In this document: positions 16,187 to 23,345 of the stretch, in pieces
How positions within the stretch are numbered: position 1 is the stretch's first letter
Layout: the number at the start of each line of letters is the position of its first letter
Assembly (NCBI GenBank): GCA_964614345.1
Contig: CAZTLP010000012.1
Span: 1 to 29,908 of the forward strand
Origin: AEGEAN-183 sp964614345
GTDB lineage: Bacteria > Pseudomonadota > Gammaproteobacteria > Magnimaribacterales > Magnimaribacteraceae
Length of the DNA: 29,908 bases
Direction of reading: 5' to 3'
Notes under the pieces: model-generated
What the model was told of the DNA's origin: nothing
Databases searched by the model: none
Seen by the model: only the letters and a program-made list of their open reading frames with translations
Translations under genes and position numbers: made by a program

Positions 16187-17419
16187 TTAGATTCCTTCAG
16201 GAATATCCATAACTACTGCAGACAAAGGTTTAATCTCTCCATCATATGGTTGTGTGTCTGTAGTAGTTACATTTGGGAGTGATAGCATGTACTTGATAGG
16301 CTTTAAAGCTAAGAAAGAGGCTTCTCCATTATTGGCGAGAACTAATTTTTCTTCTTCTGGTTGACCAAAAATCATTTGGGACAAAGGCAATGTTCCGTCC
16401 CAGAAAATATCCGGCATATTACCTTCCGATAGTTGGAACAAGATACCTGCGATAGCTTTATCTACGTCTGGGTCAAAACCTCCCTTTCCAAAACGATTAC
16501 CGTGAACTTGTATAGACTTAGGATGAGGATAGTAATTCTCATCTTCGGTTTCAGCTGCATAAGTTACTATTGAAAGGTTAACTGTCCCATTCCCTGAAAT
16601 ATCATTATCAAAAACTTCCACATCAGAATTTGCCTGAATGATAATACCGGTACCTCGAGGCACTTCTCCTACAATATTTCCTTCAGGAGCAAAATTGTCA
16701 GTGTCATTATCAATGGCCTTATTCCTAAAGACCCTCACATGGTGCCCGCCTTGTTGAGGTAGATCAGGTAGGTCAAACACTAAGATGCCTCCCGTGTTAT
16801 GTGAAGCCACATTGTCGTAAACATCAGCATAAAAAGAATTTTCTATCTCTATGCCTGCTACGTTGTAATGCGCGCGACTGTTTCTGACTATAATATTTTG
16901 AGATTGACCTACATATATCCCTGCATCGGACGCTCCAATGGCAACGCAACCATCTATGAGTACATCCTTCGACTCAACCGGATATAGGCCGTAAGCTCCA
17001 TTAGTGCTTTTAGGACCTCCGGTCCATTCCGTCCTAAGATTGACCATATAAATACCATCAGCGCCTATAACCTTAAGGGCATCACCTTTTGCATCCTCTA
17101 TTGCAAAGTCTTTTAAAATTACTTTACTTGAAGTAACCAGCAAACCTTGAGCACCTGATTCTTGGCTAGCAAAACTCAAAATGGTTTTATCCATGCCTGC
17201 GCCTTCCACTTTAATATTGTCTACATCTAGCGAAAGGCCATCCGAAAAGCTATAAAAGCCTTCTGAAAGCTTAATGGTGTCTCCTGGTTTAGCTAAGATG
17301 AGGGCTTCTTGTAATTTTTCTTGTATATCAGGACCATTCTCTATGGCAATAACTTGAGCACCACAAATAAGCGAATAAAATAAAATGAAAGGTAATATTA
17401 TTTTAGGTTTAATACTCAT
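16187..17419 (-). CDS. Exported parallel beta-helix repeat protein, TIGR03805-like
   Basis: A 410-aa protein with a signal peptide (MSIKPKIILPFILFYSLICGA) and a right-handed parallel beta-helix. The early AKPGDTIKLSEGFYSF is the usual entry to the helix. Successive turns follow, such as VEGAGMDKTILSF, VLIDGCVAIGASDAGIYVGQ, IIVRNSRAHYNVAGIEIENS, ADVYDNVASHNTGGILVFD and VEVFDNDISGNG. There are no obvious lyase catalytic residues, so it is probably a structural or binding protein rather than a polysaccharide lyase. A cysteine near the signal-peptide end (SLICG) is a poor lipobox, so ordinary export is likelier than lipidation. Its ATG overlaps the preceding stop by one base (TAATG). With the following diheme cytochrome it forms a recurrent gene pair of unknown role. 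Confidence 0.87.
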   Translation of the reverse strand: MSIKPKIILPFILFYSLICGAQVIAIENGPDIQEKLQEALILAKPGDTIKLSEGFYSFSDGLSLDVDNIKVEGAGMDKTILSFASQESGAQGLLVTSSKVILKDFAIEDAKGDALKVIGADGIYMVNLRTEWTGGPKSTNGAYGLYPVESKDVLIDGCVAIGASDAGIYVGQSQNIIVRNSRAHYNVAGIEIENSFYADVYDNVASHNTGGILVFDLPDLPQQGGHHVRVFRNKAIDNDTDNFAPEGNIVGEVPRGTGIIIQANSDVEVFDNDISGNGTVNLSIVTYAAETEDENYYPHPKSIQVHGNRFGKGGFDPDVDKAIAGILFQLSEGNMPDIFWDGTLPLSQMIFGQPEEEKLVLANNGEASFLALKPIKYMLSLPNVTTTDTQPYDGEIKPLSAVVMDIPEGI

Positions 17420-18576
17420 TAAACTTTTCTCAATCTATCCGATTTAATGTCTTCTACTTTAGTGCAACCGAGTAGAATCATATTATTTTGAACCTCTTCT
17501 TTCAAAAGATTTAAAGAACGATAAGCGCCTTCTTCACCCGCAGCTGCTAGGCCATACAGGTAGGCTCTACCTCCCATACAGGCTTTAGCGCCCATGGATA
17601 AAGCTTTTAAGATATGCGTCCCTCTTCTCACTCCACCATCTAAAATAACTTCAAGTTTATCACCAACAGCATCGATGATATCGCCTAGTACCTCAATGGG
17701 AGCGGGACAACCGTCCATCTGACGGCCTCCATGATTGGATACCATGATAGCTGATGCCCCTACTTCAGCAGCCATTTTGGCATCTTCCACAGACAAGATA
17801 CCTTTGATAGCAAATGGCTTATCCCACTGTTCTATCATCCAAGCAGCATCTTTCCAAGTAACAGTTCTATCAAATTGACTGTTCATAAAATCCATAACAG
17901 ACATGCTGGATGAACCGGCTGGTACTTTATGTTCTAAATTTACCATCGAAGGGGTTGGGGGGTTAGTTATGTAATTGAAGGACCAATTGATATGTCTGGC
18001 AATGTTCATGTATCCACTTAAGCCTAATTTTGGTGGCACAGTCATTCCTGTTACTAAATCTCTTTCTCTTCTACCATTACTGGGAACGTCCACTGTGAGA
18101 CACAAAGCATCGTAATTAGCATCTTTACACCTTTGAATATATTCCTGTGACAAGCTCCTGTCTTTTAATACATAAATCTGAAACACTTTTGGTCCATCTG
18201 ATGCCTTAGCGACATCTTCAATCAGCGTTGTAGATATGGTGGAAAGACAAAATATAGTCCCTGTTCTTGCTGCGGCCCTGGCTGCTCCTCCCTCTCCATC
18301 GGGATGAAATAAACGATGATAGCCCGTGGGTGAGCAAATGAAAGGCCAATCTATCTTCTGACCTAAAACTGTTGTGGAGGTATCTATTTTATCTACATCA
18401 ACTAGGAATCTGGGTACTAATTCAAATTGCTCAAATGCAGATGTATTTTGACGATAAGTCCATTCATCTTCTGCTGCTCCATCAATGTAATGAAACATTG
18501 GTGCAGGAAGTCGCTTTTCAGCGAGGTCCCTAAAGTCCATAACCTTATGGCATGAATCCAGTTTTCTTTTTGACAC
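17419..18576 (-). CDS. FMN-dependent alpha-hydroxy-acid dehydrogenase (LldD-like)
   Basis: A 385-aa FMN enzyme of the L-lactate dehydrogenase/glycolate oxidase family, which oxidises L-2-hydroxy acids to 2-oxo acids. The active-site set is present: Tyr30 (FHYIDGAAED), Tyr135 (FQIYVL), Arg171 (NGRRERD), Lys258 (AIKGIL), and His282 and Arg285 in SNHGGRQMDG. The flavin phosphate site is ILDGGVRRGTHILKAL and GGRAYLYGLA. The real substrate may be lactate, glycolate, mandelate or a longer hydroxy acid. Residues 185-235, in the region of the membrane or specificity loop, do not point to one choice. The start is a GTG overlapping the previous stop by one base (TAGTG). Electrons could pass to quinone or to a cytochrome. 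Its operon with an exported cytochrome is suggestive but not proof. Confidence 0.9.
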   Translation of the reverse strand: MSKRKLDSCHKVMDFRDLAEKRLPAPMFHYIDGAAEDEWTYRQNTSAFEQFELVPRFLVDVDKIDTSTTVLGQKIDWPFICSPTGYHRLFHPDGEGGAARAAARTGTIFCLSTISTTLIEDVAKASDGPKVFQIYVLKDRSLSQEYIQRCKDANYDALCLTVDVPSNGRRERDLVTGMTVPPKLGLSGYMNIARHINWSFNYITNPPTPSMVNLEHKVPAGSSSMSVMDFMNSQFDRTVTWKDAAWMIEQWDKPFAIKGILSVEDAKMAAEVGASAIMVSNHGGRQMDGCPAPIEVLGDIIDAVGDKLEVILDGGVRRGTHILKALSMGAKACMGGRAYLYGLAAAGEEGAYRSLNLLKEEVQNNMILLGCTKVEDIKSDRLRKV

Positions 18577-19493
18577 TAACCTTTTTCTTTTTGGATCAGC
18601 TCAAACATTTTCATTGCTTGTTCTCCGCCTTGATAACAAGGCTTTGCATCTGTCATGTCCGAAATTTGATCCCAATTTGAAGCTATATTCTCTGCGGTCA
18701 TATCTTCACCTGTACCAAGATTAATACCCATAGTTTCGTGAATCATGACTCTGGCAAAAACCCCTGCTCCTGCTGCCATAATTACTCCTGTAGGTGCATC
18801 TTCAGAAACCATATAAGTTACTGCTGGTGTAACAAAATCTGGTTTTATTTGGTCTAAAACATCTGACATACCAGGCAATTCTTCAGTCATTCTGGTGCCA
18901 GCAAAGGGTGCAAGTGCATTGCACTTAATGTTGTATTTAGCTCCTTCCAGTTTAAGGGTATTGATTAGTCCAACTACTCCCATTTTGGCAGAACCATAGT
19001 TAGTCTGACCAAAATTACCGTACAGACCACTGGAAGATGAAGTCACTACGATTCTTCCGTAGTTCTGTTCTCTCATAATCTCCCAAACAGCTTTCGTGCA
19101 ATTAACCGTTCCCATCAAATGGACTTCAAGAACCATCCTAAAATCCTCGTCTTCTACCTTGGTAAAACTTTTATCTCTTAAGATACCCGCATTGTTAATC
19201 AAGATATCAATCCTTCCGTAAGTGTCCATGACTTCCTTGACCATCTCTTCAACCTGACCTTTGTCAGTAACGCTGGCGCCATTTGACATAGCTTCTCCGC
19301 CTGCAGCTTTTATTTCTTCAACCACTGCCTCTGCTGGAGATAGAGATCCCTCTGAGGATCCATCCACATTGCCTCCGAGATCATTAATAACTACTTTAGC
19401 CCCTCTTTTAGCTAAATCTAAAGCATGACAACGCCCTAAACCGCCGCCTGCTCCGGTGATAATAGCAACTCGATCTTTAAAAGTTATAGCCAT
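18576..19493 (-). CDS. (3R)-hydroxyacyl-CoA dehydrogenase-like SDR (MFE-2 type)
   Basis: A 305-aa short-chain dehydrogenase that is collinear with the N-terminal dehydrogenase domain of peroxisomal multifunctional enzyme type 2 (HSD17B4), including its extended C-terminus. It has the cofactor motif TGAGGGLG (13-20) followed by INDLGG (36-41), then NNAGILRD (100-107). The catalytic residues are Ser153, Tyr166 and Lys170 (in SSSSGLYGNFG and TNYGSAK). The family oxidises (3R)-hydroxyacyl-CoA with NAD, and an acidic residue after the second strand agrees with NAD use. A strong Shine-Dalgarno sequence (TAGGAGTAATT) precedes the ATG. It is the first gene of the nine-gene operon, 42 bp downstream of the MalY-like gene, and ends overlapping the FMN dehydrogenase start. 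The actual acyl chain is unknown. Confidence 0.9.
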   Translation of the reverse strand: MAITFKDRVAIITGAGGGLGRCHALDLAKRGAKVVINDLGGNVDGSSEGSLSPAEAVVEEIKAAGGEAMSNGASVTDKGQVEEMVKEVMDTYGRIDILINNAGILRDKSFTKVEDEDFRMVLEVHLMGTVNCTKAVWEIMREQNYGRIVVTSSSSGLYGNFGQTNYGSAKMGVVGLINTLKLEGAKYNIKCNALAPFAGTRMTEELPGMSDVLDQIKPDFVTPAVTYMVSEDAPTGVIMAAGAGVFARVMIHETMGINLGTGEDMTAENIASNWDQISDMTDAKPCYQGGEQAMKMFELIQKEKG

Positions 19494-19535
19494 AATTACT
19501 CCTAATAAATTTTGAGGCGCTAATAGTACAGGAAC

Positions 19536-20681
19536 CTAGTTTCTTTGTGAAAAAGCTTTTTTTATTCTAGATAAAGCTTCCTCAAGCCTTGATCTAGGAC
19601 AGCCAAAATTTAAACGAACAAACTGACTATCTCCAAACCACTCGCCTCTATGAACCCCAACTCCCGCATTAATAAAGAAATCCGATGGATCTTCTAGACC
19701 TGATTCAGAACAATCAATCCAGGCAAGATAAGTCGCCTCTGGACCATATAAAGAAAGTCCTTCAATTCTAGATATCTCTTCTTTAAGTAACTTTCTGTTC
19801 CCACCTAGATACTGCATAAGTTCTTGATACCAAGGCTCGCCATATTTATAGGCAGCTTCGGCTGCTGTGTAGGCAAAAACGCCAATGTGAGCAGCAATTC
19901 CTCTCATGTTTCTTCTAAATTCTTGTCTGAGTTCAGGGTTAGGAATAATTGCAGCTCCGCAAGGCAATCCTTGCATATTAAAAGTTTTAGTAGGCGACAT
20001 TAAAGTAATCGAATTGTTTTCTGCATATTCATTTGTTTGAGCTAAATGTACATGCTTTCTTTCAGACTCAAAGATTAAATCTGAATGGATTTCATCTGCA
20101 CAGATAATAGTTTCATTCTTCTCACAAATATCTACCAATTTTTTTATTTCTTCTTCTTTATAAACCGTACCGCCAGGATTATGGGGATTGCAGAAAAAGA
20201 ACATTTTAATGTCTTCGTTGATTAGTTGTTCTATTGATTCATAATCCAGTTCTAAACGTCCATCAACATTTTTTAGATCTGTACTCAACATCCCTCTATT
20301 CATGTTGTCAGATGCATAAACAAAAGGTCTGTAAATGGGTGAAGGTGTCATAACCATATCACCAGGACTTAGTACTGTTCGGCAAGCCACATTCAAACCA
20401 ACAACCACACCAGGCATCCAAGTAACCCATTCTGGATCAATTTCCCAGCCTGACTTTTCAGCCAGTCTCTGTTGAAGTAGTGGAGTTAGTTCTATGGGTC
20501 TTTCGGTGTAACCAAATATCCCTTGGTCCACTCTTCTTTTAATAGCTTCAGTCACTTCAGGAGGACATTGAAGGTCCATATCCGCCACCCACATGGGTAT
20601 AACAGTAGGGTCATCAAATTTTAACCATTTGGTACTTCTTGTTTCGATCCGATCGATTAAGGTGTCAAAGTCGTATTTCAT
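19536..20681 (-). CDS. PatB/MalY-type PLP aminotransferase, probable cystathionine beta-lyase
   Basis: A 381-aa fold-type I PLP enzyme of the MalY/PatB subgroup. PatB and MalY cleave the C-S bond of cystathionine or cysteine, giving homocysteine or sulfide plus pyruvate and ammonia. Features seen are PMWVADMD (29-36), FGYTERP (56-62), CNPHNPGG (164-171), CADEIHSD (194-201) and the PLP lysine Lys232 in SPTKTFNMQG. A near-C-terminal FVRLNFGCPRS carries the substrate-carboxylate arginine. The ATG has no clear Shine-Dalgarno sequence (CGCGAATT precedes it). A weak promoter lies about 55 bp upstream in the divergent region. It may be transcribed alone or read through into the nine-gene operon 42 bp downstream. 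The protein should be cytoplasmic. Confidence 0.88.
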   Translation of the reverse strand: MKYDFDTLIDRIETRSTKWLKFDDPTVIPMWVADMDLQCPPEVTEAIKRRVDQGIFGYTERPIELTPLLQQRLAEKSGWEIDPEWVTWMPGVVVGLNVACRTVLSPGDMVMTPSPIYRPFVYASDNMNRGMLSTDLKNVDGRLELDYESIEQLINEDIKMFFFCNPHNPGGTVYKEEEIKKLVDICEKNETIICADEIHSDLIFESERKHVHLAQTNEYAENNSITLMSPTKTFNMQGLPCGAAIIPNPELRQEFRRNMRGIAAHIGVFAYTAAEAAYKYGEPWYQELMQYLGGNRKLLKEEISRIEGLSLYGPEATYLAWIDCSESGLEDPSDFFINAGVGVHRGEWFGDSQFVRLNFGCPRSRLEEALSRIKKAFSQRN

Positions 20682-20735
20682 AATTCGCGATATGTTACTC
20701 TAAAAAAATCTTTCAGGCTTCCCCTATTGCTACAA

Positions 20736-20763
20736 AAGATAGCTATAGTTAGACTTCTCGCAA
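20736..20763 (-). promoter_or_regulatory. Possible promoter of the MalY-like gene
   Basis: On the minus strand TTGCGA (20763-20758) and TATCTT (20741-20736) are separated by 16 bases, each a 4/6 match to the sigma70 boxes. It lies in the 100-bp divergent region between the MalY-like and thiolase-like genes, about 55 bp before the MalY-like ATG. The overlapping plus-strand TATAGT (20744-20749) is a possible -10 box for the thiolase-like gene, but I see no -35 box for it. Support is weak. Confidence 0.3.
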
Positions 20764-20781
20764 TAATCTAATAATTAAATT

Positions 20782-22335
20782 ATGGATTCTTTATATTCTC
20801 AAGTTAAAGACAATACACCTGTTCTAGTGGGTTGTTCCCAATACTTGGATAAGAAAGGACCTGATGGACTTAATTACTTAGATATCTTGTCGGCATCCAG
20901 TAAAAAAGCTTTAGAAGACTGTAATTCAAAAGTTCCTATAAACGAACATCTTGATGCCATCTCAGTTATTAGATTTGTAGGTGATACTCCGAACCGGAGC
21001 ACTGCTACTGCTTCCTTTTGGGGCTACCCTAATATGCCCCGTAGTTTGGGGAATTCATTAGGGGTAACTGTGCCACATGAAATTTATACCACCACTGGAG
21101 GAAATTCTCCTCAACTTGCACTTAATGAACTCTGTAATCGAATAAAAGATGGACAAGCTGAATGTGCTCTTTTAGCAGGCGGTGAAGCATTGGACACGCT
21201 AATTTCAAGAATGAAGACAGGTCTAGATATTAATTGGGGCGATGATCCAGGCGGTAAGCCGGAATCGATTGGTAGTGACAAAGATTTAGGAAGTGAATTT
21301 GAACAAAAACATGGTATTTTTGATCCTTCTGCCGTCTATCCTCTCTTTGCAAATAGTATTAGAGGAAGCGAAGGAAAAAGCGCTAAAGAACATATGGAAG
21401 ACATTGGTCAGCTTTTTTCACGCTTTTCTGAGATTGCATCCAAAAATGAGTACGCGTGGTTCCAAATTCATCGATCTTTAAATGAAATTGTTCAAGTGGC
21501 GCCGGAAAACAGAATGGTGGGATTTCCTTATACTAAATACATGAACTCAATCATGAGGGTAAACCAGTCAGCTGCCCTTGTAATCACTTCTGCTAAAAAA
21601 GCTAGAGAATTAGGTATCCCTGAATCTAAATGGATCTTTATGCATGGAGGAGTCTGTTTGAATGATATATGGAATATTACTGATAGAAGAGATTTACACT
21701 CCTCCCCTGCAATTAAAAAATGTTCTGAAGCTGTTTTTGATATTGCAAATTGCTCACAAGCTGATATTTCTTTTTTTGACCTATACTCTTGCTTTCCAAG
21801 TGCAGTACAAATAGCAAGAAAAGAAATAGGCATTCCAGATAATGACAAAAGGGATTTAACGGTCACAGGAGGGTTGCCATATTATGGAGGGCCTGGAAGT
21901 GCGTATGTTGTAAATTCAATAGCAAGCATGATGAGTTTACTCAGAGAAAAACAAGGAAAATTTGGAATGGTGACGGCAAACGGCTGGTTCCTAACCAAAC
22001 ATGGTGCGGGTATTTTCTCTTCCTCACCTTTTCTTGGAGAATGGAACCAAGTAATTGACTCTTCAAGTTTACAAAAAGAAATTGATAATCAAGAACACCC
22101 TGAATTTATTGAAGAAGCTAATGGAAAAGGAACTGTAGAAACTTACACAGTTATTAATTCAAGAGAAGGTCCTACTAAAGCTATTATTATTGGCCGATTA
22201 GAAAACGGAAAAAGATTTGTTGCTAACACTAAAAAAGATGACAATCTTTTAAATAAAATGATGCAGAATGAGATGTTAAACACTAAAGGAACGATTAAAT
22301 TTGAGAATTCACGGAATATCTTTCAACCTGATTAA
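20782..22335 (+). CDS. Thiolase-like protein (acetyl-CoA acetyltransferase homologue) with extra C-terminal domain
   Basis: A 517-aa thiolase-superfamily protein of the SCP2-thiolase-like group, with an added C-terminal domain from about residue 425 ending near TVINSREGPTKAIIIGRLENG. At the position of the usual nucleophilic Cys it has TTTGGNSPQ (103-111), so that cysteine is absent. Another cysteine, Cys337, sits in DLYSCFPSA where thiolases have the NEAFA histidine motif. The late catalytic histidine is His407 in TKHGAG. Proteins like this are usually annotated as acetyl-CoA acetyltransferase, but the altered active site makes classic thiolysis doubtful. An in-frame stop lies 3 bases before the ATG and no Shine-Dalgarno sequence is visible. 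The malate dehydrogenase gene follows 11 bp later, so the two probably form an operon. Confidence 0.82.
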   Translation: MDSLYSQVKDNTPVLVGCSQYLDKKGPDGLNYLDILSASSKKALEDCNSKVPINEHLDAISVIRFVGDTPNRSTATASFWGYPNMPRSLGNSLGVTVPHEIYTTTGGNSPQLALNELCNRIKDGQAECALLAGGEALDTLISRMKTGLDINWGDDPGGKPESIGSDKDLGSEFEQKHGIFDPSAVYPLFANSIRGSEGKSAKEHMEDIGQLFSRFSEIASKNEYAWFQIHRSLNEIVQVAPENRMVGFPYTKYMNSIMRVNQSAALVITSAKKARELGIPESKWIFMHGGVCLNDIWNITDRRDLHSSPAIKKCSEAVFDIANCSQADISFFDLYSCFPSAVQIARKEIGIPDNDKRDLTVTGGLPYYGGPGSAYVVNSIASMMSLLREKQGKFGMVTANGWFLTKHGAGIFSSSPFLGEWNQVIDSSSLQKEIDNQEHPEFIEEANGKGTVETYTVINSREGPTKAIIIGRLENGKRFVANTKKDDNLLNKMMQNEMLNTKGTIKFENSRNIFQPD

Positions 22336-22346
22336 AGGAGAACTAA

Positions 22347-23345
22347 ATGAAAGAGATTAATGTTGCAGTGACTGGAGGAGCGGGTCAAATTGCCTATTCC
22401 TTACTTCCCAGATTAGTAAGCGGAGAAACTTTTGGAGCTGATACCAAGGTCAATCTTAGATTGATAGAAATTCCTCAAGTCGTAGACAAGCTTGAAGGAA
22501 CTATCATGGAACTCATTGATTGTGGATTTAAACAAACAGGATCCTTGTTAGCCACAGCAGATATTAAAGAAGGAGTTAAGGATGCGCATTGGGTCCTTTT
22601 AGTCGGCAGTATTCCAAGAGGAATAGTTGTCGATGGGAAAAAAATTGAAGAAAGAAGTGATCTACTAAGGATTAATGGGGGTATTTTTACAGATCAAGGT
22701 GAAGCAATAGGCAAATTAGCAAAAAATGATGCAAAAGTTTTAGTAGTAGGCAATCCAGCCAATACAAATGCGCTAATAGGAAGAACAAAGTCTGAAAACC
22801 CTGCACAAAGTTGGTTTGCCATGACTGCACTCGATGCCAATAGGGCTAAAGCACAATTAGCTGAAAAAGCAGGTGCGAATATAGGTTCCGTAACTAACAT
22901 GACTGTTTGGGGAAATCATAGCCCCACTATGTACCCTGATCCTTACAATGCCCAAATTGATGGGGTAAGCGCAGTTGAAGTGATAGATGACCTAGATTGG
23001 GTCGAAAACGAATATCTGCCTTTAGTCCAGCAAAGAGGTAAAGCTGTAATTGATGCAAGAGGAGCTTCCTCCGCAGCTTCAGCAGCTAATGCAGCTATAG
23101 ATACTGTTAAGTCTGTTAATAATCAAACTGCAGATGGGGATTGGTTTAGTGCAGCAGTTCCTAGTGATGGAAGTTATGGAATACCTGAAGACTTAATTTT
23201 TGGCTTCCCTTTAACTTCTAATGGTCAGGGTAAAGTTGAAATAGTCCAAGGTATTGAGCTTAATGATTTTGCTCAGGAAAAAATTAAAATTACCACTGAC
23301 GAACTGTTATCCGAAAAAGAAGCAGTAAAAGATCTCTTAGATTAA
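22347..23345 (+). CDS. mdh: Malate dehydrogenase, type 2, with enlarged substrate loop
   Basis: A 332-aa NAD-dependent malate dehydrogenase of the bacterial type-2 group, related to eukaryotic cytosolic MDH. It interconverts malate and oxaloacetate in the TCA cycle. It has the Rossmann motif TGGAGQIAYSL (9-19), Glu41 ending the second strand (NAD preference), GNPANTNA (135-142), Asp163 and Arg166 in ALDANRAK, and catalytic His191 in WGNHSPTMYPD. The mobile loop that carries the two substrate arginines reads PRGIVVDGKKIEERSDLL (90-107). The usual sequence is PRGPGMERKDLL, so about six residues are inserted, with Arg91 and Arg103 kept. A strong AAGGAG lies before the ATG. It follows the thiolase-like gene by 11 bp and overlaps the lysS 3' end by 4 bp. 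Confidence 0.92.
   Translation: MKEINVAVTGGAGQIAYSLLPRLVSGETFGADTKVNLRLIEIPQVVDKLEGTIMELIDCGFKQTGSLLATADIKEGVKDAHWVLLVGSIPRGIVVDGKKIEERSDLLRINGGIFTDQGEAIGKLAKNDAKVLVVGNPANTNALIGRTKSENPAQSWFAMTALDANRAKAQLAEKAGANIGSVTNMTVWGNHSPTMYPDPYNAQIDGVSAVEVIDDLDWVENEYLPLVQQRGKAVIDARGASSAASAANAAIDTVKSVNNQTADGDWFSAAVPSDGSYGIPEDLIFGFPLTSNGQGKVEIVQGIELNDFAQEKIKITTDELLSEKEAVKDLLD

Noticed and set aside
17355..17378. Lipobox in the beta-helix protein signal peptide
   Set aside because: The cysteine is preceded by Leu-Ile rather than a small residue at -1, so signal peptidase I processing is more likely.
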